NCBI RefSeq assembly: GCF_000282355.1
Contig: NZ_AKJL01000007.1
Location: 1 to 32,138 of the forward strand
Direction of reading: 5' to 3'
From: Pseudomonas sp. GM49
Lineage (GTDB): Bacteria > Pseudomonadota > Gammaproteobacteria > Pseudomonadales > Pseudomonadaceae
Length of the DNA stretch: 32,138 nt
Part shown: positions 22,563-31,060 of the stretch, piece after piece
How positions within the stretch are numbered: the stretch's first letter is position 1
Layout: the number at the start of each line of letters is the position of its first letter
Notes under the pieces: generated by a model
The model's database searches: none
Told to the model about the DNA's origin: nothing
The model's input: only the letters and a program-made list of their open reading frames with translations
Translations under genes and position numbers: made by a program

Positions 22563-24779
22563 CTACTTGACCTGCTCAACCTCATAATTCACATAGCCGA
22601 ATTCGTTGCTGCGAGCCGCCACGTACTTGCCGTTCTGCTCGAATACCGTGGCCTCGAAGGGTGTGCCGCCGAGTGTTGTCAGCAGATGCCCGTCCTTGAT
22701 TTCATACTTGGCCGGCACGCCGAACTGACCGCCATGCAGCATGTTCAGGTATTCCCCTTGCGCAGGCGGTTTGCCATCGACGCTGGCGACCAAGCGTTGG
22801 CCGTCGGTGCCATAGACGATTTCGAATGTCTGGCCGGTGACGGTATTGCGCACCTTGATGGTTTTGCCCACCACGAAGGCTTGCAACTGCTCATTGGTGA
22901 GCGCTTTGGCGCCTTCGGTTTTCAGTTGATCGATGGTTTTGCCGCCAGCGACAGACTTGCTGTCCTCGGCTGTCGGCGTGTACCAGATCGGTGAGGTCCA
23001 CGCGCGCTCCTGGACGGTGGGGGAGACGTCGGCCGGTGGCGGTACTTGCAACTTGGCCGCGTCATAGGTGCTCCAGCGCGGTGTCGGAATCTGTAGCACA
23101 CGGGCGTAGTAGAACGCGTGCTGGGCCGGATCGAAGTCCGGATCGACCCAGACTTTTTTCAGCTCGGTGGCACCGATGGTGTTGGTGTAGGTCGCCTTGG
23201 AAACATCGACCGTCGAGCCCACCGGCGGGACCTTGCCGGTGACCGGGTCCGGTTGGCGATCACCGGACCAGGCGACGTCGTAGATCTTCTCGAAGGTCTG
23301 GCCGTTTCTGGTCCAGCCCTTGATGATCTGGATTCGGTCGAGGTTGCCATCGTCGGCATCCTTGACCGCCCACACCACGAAGGACGGTGCCTGTTTGCCC
23401 GATTTTGCCGGCAAGTCGCCGCCCATGGGAACGCCCTTGGCGTAGGCGGCATGCACCCAGTCTTTGTCGTTCCACAGACTGTTGTCGAAACCCCAGCCAC
23501 CAAAGATGCGCACGGGGATGCGCACGCCGCTGGTGCCGTAGACCTCTTTACGCTTCATGGCATCGAAGATCGATTCACGGTTGTTTTCTTCAGCCCAGAC
23601 GCCGGCGAGACCGGAGGTGCTGGTTTGCAGGGCCATCATGCCCGAGTTCTGTTTGCCGGAAAGACGCGCCGCCGGGGTGCTGTCGGTGAAACCGTGGGAG
23701 CCGAAGTTGTTGCTCTGCGAATAGGGAATCACCCCGTTGTGCGAGTCGCTGGCGCCGACCACGCCCATTTTGTACGGGTTGTATCCACGGGCTTCCTGCA
23801 AGGCCATGCCGTTTTGCCAGGCTTGCCTGATGTAGCTGCCATTGAGTTTCGACGTGCTGTTGTCGATGCCGATCAGGAAACTCATGATTTCGTAATTGGC
23901 GAATTCGTCGGTCGGCGACAGTTCCGGGTGAGTTTCGGAGGTGCCCTTGACCTGGTGAATTTCGGTGAGCGATTCATTGCGCATCCGCGTTTCGGCCCAC
24001 GCCGCATCGATGGGGCGGCCACGGTCATCGACATCCACCGGAAACATCAGGCCGTTGCTGAGGTTGGCATTGTGGGAGATCGCCAGCACCTCGTTGCCCT
24101 TTTTGCGTTGATCGTCCATCCAGCCCCACAAGTCCTCGGGTTTGCTCGAGTCGAGCGCCGTGAAGGGCAGGTCCGGCACCTTCTTCGAGTCGCGGAAAAA
24201 CACGTTGCGGTGCATGTTTTGATTATTGGGTGCAGAGGTCCACTCATAGGCGACGAAGGTGGTGAACTTGCCGGGCTTGTAATACTTGTCGGCGATGGCG
24301 ATGTTCTGCTGCCAGATGTTGCCGGCAACCTTCGGATCAATCAGCTCCTTGATGGGATTGTTCAAGCTGCCGGCGATCCATTTGAACACCCGGTTGAAAT
24401 CCTCCGGAGTCTTGGCTATCAGTTTTTGCGCGATGGGCAGTTTACTGAAGTCTGACTTCGGATCGTTGGCCAGCGCGATCACGCCCACGTATTCCGAATG
24501 ATCGGTCACGCCATGGAAATCCAGCGGTCGGCCTTTGAGCTGCACTTCAAAGCCCATCGGATGCTTGACCGGCATGCCAAGCGAGTACTGGTAGGCTTGC
24601 TCGGGATCGACCTGATGGTTGCCGATCAGATAGGCATCAATCGACCAGGAGCTGTGCGAGTGAGTCTGGCCAAAGTAAACCTCGCGATCCGGGTTGCCCT
24701 CCGCCAATGCCAATGTGCTGACAGTCAGCACGGCGCAACCGAGCAGTGACGGCGTGGTGAAGTGTGTAAGGGTTTTCAT
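22563..24779 (-). CDS. Secreted DUF3604 protein
   Basis: This 738-aa protein begins with a Sec signal peptide (about residues 1-26, ending LALA), so it is exported. It matches the DUF3604 family, whose fold is thought to resemble PHP metallophosphoesterases. Candidate metal ligands are seen in FGQTHSHSSWS (His40, His42), GVTDHSEY (Asp93, His94), NQNMHRN (about 190), LAISHNAN (about 237) and GASDSHNG (about 343). Length is normal. The ribosome site GGAG is nine bases from the ATG. It is the last gene of a three-gene minus-strand cluster, 39 bases after the HupE/UreJ-like gene, which suggests a periplasmic metalloenzyme served by the other two. Its substrate is unknown. Confidence 0.9.
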   Translation of the reverse strand: MKTLTHFTTPSLLGCAVLTVSTLALAEGNPDREVYFGQTHSHSSWSIDAYLIGNHQVDPEQAYQYSLGMPVKHPMGFEVQLKGRPLDFHGVTDHSEYVGVIALANDPKSDFSKLPIAQKLIAKTPEDFNRVFKWIAGSLNNPIKELIDPKVAGNIWQQNIAIADKYYKPGKFTTFVAYEWTSAPNNQNMHRNVFFRDSKKVPDLPFTALDSSKPEDLWGWMDDQRKKGNEVLAISHNANLSNGLMFPVDVDDRGRPIDAAWAETRMRNESLTEIHQVKGTSETHPELSPTDEFANYEIMSFLIGIDNSTSKLNGSYIRQAWQNGMALQEARGYNPYKMGVVGASDSHNGVIPYSQSNNFGSHGFTDSTPAARLSGKQNSGMMALQTSTSGLAGVWAEENNRESIFDAMKRKEVYGTSGVRIPVRIFGGWGFDNSLWNDKDWVHAAYAKGVPMGGDLPAKSGKQAPSFVVWAVKDADDGNLDRIQIIKGWTRNGQTFEKIYDVAWSGDRQPDPVTGKVPPVGSTVDVSKATYTNTIGATELKKVWVDPDFDPAQHAFYYARVLQIPTPRWSTYDAAKLQVPPPADVSPTVQERAWTSPIWYTPTAEDSKSVAGGKTIDQLKTEGAKALTNEQLQAFVVGKTIKVRNTVTGQTFEIVYGTDGQRLVASVDGKPPAQGEYLNMLHGGQFGVPAKYEIKDGHLLTTLGGTPFEATVFEQNGKYVAARSNEFGYVNYEVEQVK

Positions 24780-24818
24780 ATTCCACGTCTCCGGAAAACG
24801 GCAGTGACAGGGTGAAGT

Positions 24819-25817
24819 TCAGGCCCAGAAGCTCAAGACTCGTTCGAAAAACCAGAAGGCAGCCAGCGTTCCCAACCCGTAGGAAGCAACAGGCCGGGCA
24901 TACAGGAGCGCGGGCCGTGGCAGCCGACAACGCAGCAACAGCGCTCGCAGGCTCAGCACGGCGGCGACAAACATCAACTGGCCGATTTCGACGCCGACAT
25001 TGAAAGTGAACAGCGCCAGTGGCAGGTCGCGCTGGGGCAAGCCGATTTGCGCCAGCGCACCGGCAAAACCAAAGCCATGCAACAAGCCAAAACAGAACGC
25101 CACCACCCATGGCCATTGGAGGGTGAAGCTGACGTCACCACGGTTCTTGCGGGCGATTTCCACTGCCAGCAACAGAATGCTCAGCGCAATCGTTGCTTCC
25201 ACAGGCGGGCCGGGAAGCCGCACCGCACCCAATGCTGCGAGCGCCAGGGTGATGGAGTGGGCGAGGGTGAACGCGGTGATGGTCTTCACCAGCATCCAGC
25301 CATTACCCACCAGCAGCAGGAGACCGAAGACGAACAGCAAGTGATCGAAGCCACCCAGGATGTGCTGGATGCCATGGACCAGAAACGCACCGGCCACCGA
25401 GAACGCTCCCGGCGTGGCAGCGATTTCTATCCAGGGTTGCGCAGGGTGGACGAGGGTGGTCGCCAGGCTGCCATCCAGGCGCGAGACACGCACCAGCACA
25501 TCGGTGATGCTCGCTTGCAGGCCGATGAATTCGATGCGCTGCCCGACCAGGCCTGCGGGACCGGCATCAATGATCCGGCGCTCGATCAGCGAGTCGTTCA
25601 GTTCGCTTTCCACCGGGTCAGCGACAGTACGCACACCTTCGGCAAACCGCAGCGCAATCGGTAATCGCATGCCTGACAGCACCGGCGTGCGCCACACAAC
25701 GTCATAGCGCCCGGCAGCTGTTTCGTTGAGTTCCAGGTAAGCAGGGCGCGACTCATGGGCCATGGCGGTCAGCCCGATAAACCCGAGCAGCAACAGCAGC
25801 CAGACCGTGCGCCTCAT
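24819..25817 (-). CDS. HupE/UreJ-like membrane protein
   Basis: This 332-aa protein has an N-terminal signal-like helix ending MAHES, a periplasmic domain of about 140 residues, then about seven membrane helices. The membrane part carries the family's conserved histidines: HGIQHILGGFDHLLFV (about 165), FTLAHSITL (about 200) and LLHGFGFAGAL (about 255). HupE/UreJ proteins are linked to nickel or cobalt movement for hydrogenase and urease; neither enzyme is here. The gene starts at GTG 25820 or ATG 25817, each overlapping the upstream PPIase stop (GTGA or TGATG), so translation is coupled. A metal or cofactor supply role for the adjacent DUF3604 protein is a reasonable inference. Confidence 0.88.
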   Translation of the reverse strand: MRRTVWLLLLLGFIGLTAMAHESRPAYLELNETAAGRYDVVWRTPVLSGMRLPIALRFAEGVRTVADPVESELNDSLIERRIIDAGPAGLVGQRIEFIGLQASITDVLVRVSRLDGSLATTLVHPAQPWIEIAATPGAFSVAGAFLVHGIQHILGGFDHLLFVFGLLLLVGNGWMLVKTITAFTLAHSITLALAALGAVRLPGPPVEATIALSILLLAVEIARKNRGDVSFTLQWPWVVAFCFGLLHGFGFAGALAQIGLPQRDLPLALFTFNVGVEIGQLMFVAAVLSLRALLLRCRLPRPALLYARPVASYGLGTLAAFWFFERVLSFWA

Positions 25818-26725
25818 CACGGCCGCTCGACTTGAGTGGCGGCAATTGCGCTGGTGGTCGTCGGCATCATCACCACGACTTCATAGCGTGCTTTGAGCGC
25901 ATCGAAATTCGCGCGTTTCGATGCGCTGCGTTGCTCGGACAACCAATCGGACTTGACCTGTTGGGCTACGGTTTCGAAAGCCGGTGCCGGTGGTTTGGCC
26001 AGCGTATCGATCCACACCAGATGCCAGCCAAAACCTGACTCCACAGGCCCCACCCAACTACCCGGCGTTTGCTGGAACAACGAAAGGGCGAACTTTGAAC
26101 CAAAGACCCGCGCCACTTGATCCTGTGATTGCTCTGTGTAGGCGCTTTTAAACATGAAGGCATCGCCTTCACCGCTACTCTTGTCAGTCAGCTCTCTTAG
26201 CGCGGCCTGAGCCTGGGCCTGCGCATCCGCACCACGTTTGTCCAGGGCGAAGAACACATGATGGAAGGTCGCCAGTGGCGGCGGGGCATATTGGTCCTGA
26301 TGCTGGTTGTACCAGGCCTCAAGTACACCGGGTGCCGGTTCGCGAAGTGACGCTACATCTTCGGCGAGGAAATCCATTTTTTGCGCCAGTCGGCGGCGAA
26401 TGATGGTGTCGTCTTTATCCAGGCCGAGTTTCAGTGCTTCGCGATAGAGGATTTCCTCTTTCACATATTCATCAATCAGGCCCTGCAACTGCTGTTCCGA
26501 GGCGGGGCGTTGCCATCGCGCCAGCCAGGAAATCGCGATCCGCTGAACAACTTCAGGGGTGATTTCGATGCGTTGTGGATCTTGATTGACCGTTGAACGG
26601 TGCAAACCTCCATACAACACAAAGAGTGCGAAACCGGCGATTAAAAAGTGCAGTAACGGCTGGCGAAGGCATCGCTTGATCAACGAAAGTCGAGATTCTT
26701 TCGCTTCGCAGACGCTTAAGTTCAT
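25817..26725 (-). CDS. Membrane-anchored parvulin-like peptidyl-prolyl isomerase
   Basis: This 302-aa protein has a short basic cytoplasmic N-terminus, one membrane helix (about 25-42, LLHFLIAGFALFVLYGGL) and a periplasmic body. It has a SurA/PrsA-like helical part (residues about 50-135, EEILYREALKLGLDKDDTIIRRRLAQKM) followed by a PpiC-type parvulin domain (about 140-245). That domain shows FHHVFF, the RVFGSKFALSLFQQTPGSWVGPVESGFGWHLVWI block and the closing strand. It would fold exported proteins, most likely the DUF3604 product or the HupE-like periplasmic domain encoded downstream. The ATG at 26725 has GGAG nine bases upstream. It heads the three-gene cluster. Confidence 0.88.
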   Translation of the reverse strand: MNLSVCEAKESRLSLIKRCLRQPLLHFLIAGFALFVLYGGLHRSTVNQDPQRIEITPEVVQRIAISWLARWQRPASEQQLQGLIDEYVKEEILYREALKLGLDKDDTIIRRRLAQKMDFLAEDVASLREPAPGVLEAWYNQHQDQYAPPPLATFHHVFFALDKRGADAQAQAQAALRELTDKSSGEGDAFMFKSAYTEQSQDQVARVFGSKFALSLFQQTPGSWVGPVESGFGWHLVWIDTLAKPPAPAFETVAQQVKSDWLSEQRSASKRANFDALKARYEVVVMMPTTTSAIAATQVERP

Positions 26726-26908
26726 GACTTATTGCTCCACGCTATACTCGAATGGTTTTCGAAGCAGAGTGGAGTATTGCTGCTGGGCCGGAACTTTCCA
26801 CCGGGGTTAATCACGATAAGCACTAAGCATTAGTCGCAATCGGATTAATCCATTTCCCGAGCCCGTGCAGTCTTGCACCTATACAGCCCGGGATGGAGCG
26901 TTCATGTA

Positions 26909-27259
26909 ATGAAAGGACTGCTGGTTTTTGCCGCGATCATCGAGGCAGCCACTGGCGTGGCACTGATACTTGTCCCATCGCTGGTCGGGCAACTTCTGCT
27001 TGGCATCGAACTGACAGGCGTCATCGTCCGCGTGGCCGGCATCGCCCTCATCGCATTGGCGGTCGCCTGCTGGCCCGGACCAGCAATGTTCGGGATGTTG
27101 ATCTATAACGCAGCGGTTGCGCTTTATCTCGCCTATGTTGGCATCTCGGGCGACTCGAGTGGGGTACTTTTGTGGCCAGTGGTCGTCTTGCACGGGATCA
27201 TGACGGTACTTTTGATTCGGGCAATGACGAGTCTGTCAGACCGGGACGCTCTACGATGA
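26909..27259 (+). CDS. Small four-helix membrane protein, function unknown
   Basis: This 116-aa protein starts at ATG 26909, ten bases after GGAG; a TTG at 26873 is less likely. Four hydrophobic segments fill nearly the whole sequence (about 2-22, 30-50, 55-75, 85-103), with a short charged tail. No catalytic or metal-binding motif is visible. It is divergent from the PPIase gene with 183 bases between and is 199 bases before the potassium channel gene on the same strand. Confidence 0.75.
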   Translation: MKGLLVFAAIIEAATGVALILVPSLVGQLLLGIELTGVIVRVAGIALIALAVACWPGPAMFGMLIYNAAVALYLAYVGISGDSSGVLLWPVVVLHGIMTVLLIRAMTSLSDRDALR

Positions 27260-27458
27260 AACCACCTATTTGAATGCCTTGAGGAAGCGTGGTTCATCGC
27301 TTCTCAAGAATCTCGATTTTGGTTGACTGACTTCCTCAGGGCGTCAAGCTGAATCCTCTCACATGCATTCGCGACTAGAGTTTCACTGCCGACTAATCTA
27401 AAGCCCGATCAGATTCAACCGTGCAACATCTGGTCTCGAGCGTCTCTGGGAAACCGAT

Positions 27459-28157
27459 ATGACAAATCCGCAAGATAAAGCCGAATCCGACGAAGATTTA
27501 GCTCAGATGATTATGGGGAAAGGTCCCTACACCTATCTATTGCTGCTCTTGTTAGGATTGATCCTTCTGTTTCCCTTTCTTGAGGAAGGTATATTTGCTC
27601 GCACGTTGCTTGGCATTCTTTTTTCAATCGTTCTGCTCGTGGGGGCTTTCGCCACCAGGCAGACTCGGCGGGGGCTCATCCTCAAGCTGGGCCTGGCGTT
27701 GCTTGGGGTTGGCCTTCAATGGGGAGCGTTGTGGGCTGAGAGTTCGGCGATTCTTCGGCTTGCCGGGATAGCTTATGTGGCGTCTCTTGTCGTCTCGTTC
27801 AGTGGAGTGCTTCGCTATATTCTCAAGCACGGACCGATTACAGCGGACAAGCTGCATGGTGCGCTTGCGGGTTACATCATGCTGGCCTTCGTCTGGTCGT
27901 TCGTATATGCCCTGGTCGAGATGTCCAGGGCTGGCTCATTCGGCCCTGGCCAACTCGACTTCGTACAGCCTGGCACTTTCTTCAAGCTGATCTATTTTAG
28001 CCTCACGACGCTCACAACTACCGGTTACGGTGATGTTATTCCTATGACCAACCATGCCCGCTCACTTGTGATGGTCGAAGAGTTTTCAGGCGTCTTTTAC
28101 GTTGGTGTTGTGATAGCGAGATTTGCCGGTCTTTATCCATCGAATCAGACTAAGTGA
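27459..28157 (+). CDS. Potassium channel family protein (six helices, TTTGYGD filter)
   Basis: This 232-aa inner-membrane protein has six hydrophobic helices. The pore loop between the last two contains the potassium selectivity filter TTTGYGDV (about residues 186-193), preceded by the pore helix FFKLIYFSLTTLT. The fourth helix lacks the regular arginines of a voltage sensor, and there is no cytoplasmic RCK/TrkA-N or cyclic-nucleotide domain after the pore helix. It is therefore a small, probably ungated or mechanically or lipid-modulated channel. The ribosome site GGGAAA is weak. It is monocistronic by appearance. Confidence 0.9.
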   Translation: MTNPQDKAESDEDLAQMIMGKGPYTYLLLLLLGLILLFPFLEEGIFARTLLGILFSIVLLVGAFATRQTRRGLILKLGLALLGVGLQWGALWAESSAILRLAGIAYVASLVVSFSGVLRYILKHGPITADKLHGALAGYIMLAFVWSFVYALVEMSRAGSFGPGQLDFVQPGTFFKLIYFSLTTLTTTGYGDVIPMTNHARSLVMVEEFSGVFYVGVVIARFAGLYPSNQTK

Positions 28158-28241
28158 CTTTCGATTTGCCTGAGCCACCTCCGGGCATTAGTGAACGGAG
28201 CAGCGCCTGTGTTGCAGGTGGATTGATCCTGTGGCTTCGCA

Positions 28242-28658
28242 CTAGCGACGATAGTAGCGATGGTCGTCCTCGTAGCGGTACCGCATGGCCCGATCCTGGT
28301 GGTGCTCCCAATAACGCCGGCGCTCGGCCTCTCGGCGGGCTTGCTCTCTACGCCAATTATCTCTACGCCATTCGTCTCGGCGCCAATCGTCTCTACGATC
28401 GTGCCAACGGCCGTCATGCCAGTATCGGCCGTCATGCCAGTATCGGTCGTCATGGGCAAGCAACGGCCCTGGCTGCTTGTCGGCCATACTGGCCAAGGTC
28501 GGCCAAGGGTTGCCGGTAGCCTGGACCGGAGCCTGAACGGCTGCGACTTCAGTTGCGAAAACAGGGGTTGAGGTCTTCATCTGTGTTGCTGATGCCGAGC
28601 CCACTGCCGCGAACGCGAACAGGCCGAAGAGCACCATCCGGGGATCATGGAATTTCAT
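28242..28658 (-). CDS. Secreted Arg/Trp/Asp/His-rich repeat protein
   Basis: This 138-aa protein starts at the Met that opens a signal peptide (MKFHDPRMVLFGLFAFAAVGSASA, cut near residue 24). The middle is Pro/Ala-rich. The C-terminal 70 residues are short repeats: RYWHDG twice (18-bp DNA units at 28409-28444), then DWRRDEWRRDNWRRE (15-bp units), ending in a Tyr/Arg-rich tail. The mix resembles RcnB-like or other small periplasmic proteins of gammaproteobacteria, but no family is certain. A longer in-frame start at 28823 would add 55 residues that are not signal-like. It is divergent from the siderophore receptor and convergent with the channel gene. Confidence 0.72.
   Translation of the reverse strand: MKFHDPRMVLFGLFAFAAVGSASATQMKTSTPVFATEVAAVQAPVQATGNPWPTLASMADKQPGPLLAHDDRYWHDGRYWHDGRWHDRRDDWRRDEWRRDNWRREQARREAERRRYWEHHQDRAMRYRYEDDHRYYRR
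28409..28444 (-). repeat. Two perfect 18-bp tandem repeats encoding RYWHDG units
   Basis: Two identical 18-bp copies stand side by side, with a third, diverged partial copy next to them. They encode the HDGRYW portion of the secreted repeat protein and keep frame. Confidence 0.8.
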
Positions 28659-28887
28659 GAACGAAGACAACCTCTGATTGACAATTGGACGTGTGGCCAT
28701 CTGGCGACGGGAAGCCTGCGGGGTCGCGCTTACCGAGCGGATGTGCCTGTCCAAATAGACCGATAAACAGGGAAAAGTTCTAGGGAGCCGCTGCTTGGGA
28801 CGGAGTGCTTCTGTGGGCATCAATCAAATTGAGACAATCGTTCAGAGTAGCGCCAATTATTTGAATAGGAATGATATGTATTTACTT

Positions 28888-28906
28888 ACAAAAGATAATC
28901 GTTATT
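28888..28906. promoter_or_regulatory. Fur-box-like site upstream of the siderophore receptor
   Basis: Aligned by eye with the 19-bp consensus, 13 of 19 positions match, with GATAATC-TTAT as the core. It lies in a distinctly AT-rich leader 34 bases before the preferred GTG start at 28940. Iron-dependent repression of a TonB-dependent siderophore receptor is expected. Confidence 0.6.
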
Positions 28907-28939
28907 ATTCGCGCGATAATTCATGCAAAGGTGTCCATA

Positions 28940-31060
28940 GTGGCTCGATCGCGCATTTACCCAGCCTCTCTGTCGTTGCTGGGTGTTCTGGTTGTACCTG
29001 ATTTACAGGCAGAAACGGAGTTTGCTCTAACCCTACCGGCAACCGCTGTGAACAGTGAGTACAGCGAGCAGAGCTACATGTCGACCGAGAGCAGGAGCGC
29101 GCTGAAGATCGATGCCCCGCTACGAGATATCCCGCAAACTGTCAATGTGGTTCCCCAGAGCGTCATCAAGGATCAGGGGGCTCAGTCGATGGAAGACGTG
29201 CTGAAGAATGTCCCCGGCATTGGCCTGTCCAATGGTGACGGCCAGCGCGACCAGGTCACCATCCGTGGTTTCAGTGCCATTGGCGACATGTACATCGACG
29301 GCATTCGCGACGATGCGCTGTACTTCCGGGATCTGTCCAACGTCGAGCGGGTGGAAGTGATCAAGGGGCCGGCTGCGGTGCTTTATGGCCGAGGCTCTTC
29401 GGGGGGCCTGATCAACAGCATCAGCAAGACACCCAACTTCGCCCCCAAACAGGAGGTCGGCGTCAGTGTCGACAGCGAGGGCAAAAAACGCACTCAGTTC
29501 GATGCCGGTTGGGCCGATCAGCAGCAAGGCGATAAAGCCTTTCGTGTGACCGGTGCTCTGGAGAACAGCGACACCTTCCGGGATGACGGCTACATCGACC
29601 GCAAGGCCATCGCGCCTTCGGCCTACTTCAAGCTATCGGATGATCTGGAACTGGACCTGGGCGCTACCTATCTGTATGACAAGCGCCTGATTGACTTCGG
29701 CATCCCGGCACGAGGCGACCGACCGGTCGATGTGGATCGTGACAAGCGCTTCGGTGCCGCCGACCCGGATGATGACTACACCCGCAGCGAAGTGTTCTCG
29801 TTCACGGCGGGTGTCGACTATCGGATCAACGACGATTTCACCCTGAGCAATACCAGTCGTTACTACCACTACGACCTGGATCGCAACAACACTCTCGCTG
29901 ACTCCAGCCCGACACGTTTCGTCACTGCTCCCAATGGTGAACTGCTGGTAAAACTCAACCGCGGCAATGTGCAGCGCAAGGAGGACGGGTGGTTCAACCA
30001 GACCGAACTCAAGCAGCGCGCCGTGCTCGCCGGGATGAACCATAACCTGCTCTATGGTGTGGAGCTGGGGCGCCAGGTGAAGGACCAGTCCGTATTCAGC
30101 CAGTCCAATGTGGCCAGGGTGCCGGTGTACCGCGATGCCTTGGTCGACGTTCCGTTCCAGGCCAACCGGCAAACCGCCAAGGGTACCAATACCCAGGACA
30201 CTGCCGGCTTCTACATACAGGACCTGATCGAACTGGCGCCACAGTGGAAGGCTCTGTTGGGTGTGCGTTACGACGTGTTCGACCAGGAATACGCCGATGA
30301 CCTGACGCACAGCGAGCTGTCGCGCACCGATACCACCTGGAGCCCGCGAGTCGGTCTGGTCTACCAGCCTGATCAAGTGCAGTCCTATTACGTTTCGGTG
30401 AGCCGTTCTTACCAACCCTCCGCCGAGATGTTCGCCCTGAGTACGACGAACCAGGATCTTGAACCAGAGGAGACCACCAACTTCGAGATCGGCGGCAAGT
30501 GGGACCTGCTCGACAATCGCCTGGCGTTGACGGCGGCACTGTTCCGCCTGGAACGCACCAATATGAAAACCAGCGATCCGGCGAACCCGACCAAACTGGT
30601 GCTTGCGGGTGAGCAGCGTACCGATGGCCTTGAGCTGACCGCCAGCGGGCAGTTGAGTGACAAATGGCAGGTCTATGCCGGTTATGCCTATCTGGATGCC
30701 GAGATCAGCAAGTCCAACAGCTTTACCAACGGTGTCGCCAACGAAGGCCAGGTACCCACCCTGACGCCGCGCCACAGCGCCAACCTGTGGTTGGTGCGTT
30801 CGCTGACGCAAACCTGGCGTGTGGGCATGGGGGCCAACTATGTCGATGATCGCTATACCGCGCTGGATAACAATGTGGTGATGCCGGCTTATACAACAGT
30901 GGACGCTGCACTGCTGTACAACCAGCAGAAATGGGACATGGCCCTGCGTCTGCGCAACGTTTTCGACAAGGACTATTACGCTTCGGCGCATGGTTCGGTG
31001 GATCTGATCACGCCCGGTGCCCCACGGACGCTGGAGCTGAGCACCAACTATCGCTTCTGA
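28940..31060 (+). CDS. TonB-dependent siderophore receptor
   Basis: This 706-aa outer-membrane receptor imports a ferric siderophore using TonB energy. The GTG start at 28940, with AAGGTG six bases upstream, gives a clean signal peptide (MARSRIYPASLSLLGVLVVP, cut after DLQA). A longer start at 28871 would translate through the Fur-box-like site. The plug domain (about 45-160) shows RDIPQTVNVVPQSVI, DVLKNVPGI, TIRGFS and VERVEVIKGPAAVLYGRGSSGG. The rest is a 22-strand barrel ending in the terminal aromatic NYRF. The sequence is of the catecholate-receptor type (Fiu/PiuA-like), but the ligand is not certain. A terminator follows at 31081. Confidence 0.93.
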   Translation: MARSRIYPASLSLLGVLVVPDLQAETEFALTLPATAVNSEYSEQSYMSTESRSALKIDAPLRDIPQTVNVVPQSVIKDQGAQSMEDVLKNVPGIGLSNGDGQRDQVTIRGFSAIGDMYIDGIRDDALYFRDLSNVERVEVIKGPAAVLYGRGSSGGLINSISKTPNFAPKQEVGVSVDSEGKKRTQFDAGWADQQQGDKAFRVTGALENSDTFRDDGYIDRKAIAPSAYFKLSDDLELDLGATYLYDKRLIDFGIPARGDRPVDVDRDKRFGAADPDDDYTRSEVFSFTAGVDYRINDDFTLSNTSRYYHYDLDRNNTLADSSPTRFVTAPNGELLVKLNRGNVQRKEDGWFNQTELKQRAVLAGMNHNLLYGVELGRQVKDQSVFSQSNVARVPVYRDALVDVPFQANRQTAKGTNTQDTAGFYIQDLIELAPQWKALLGVRYDVFDQEYADDLTHSELSRTDTTWSPRVGLVYQPDQVQSYYVSVSRSYQPSAEMFALSTTNQDLEPEETTNFEIGGKWDLLDNRLALTAALFRLERTNMKTSDPANPTKLVLAGEQRTDGLELTASGQLSDKWQVYAGYAYLDAEISKSNSFTNGVANEGQVPTLTPRHSANLWLVRSLTQTWRVGMGANYVDDRYTALDNNVVMPAYTTVDAALLYNQQKWDMALRLRNVFDKDYYASAHGSVDLITPGAPRTLELSTNYRF

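Noticed and set aside
23118..24455. 445-codon plus-strand open frame over the DUF3604 gene
   Set aside because: It is a shadow of the DUF3604 coding strand; its composition follows the antisense of that gene and no ribosome site is present.
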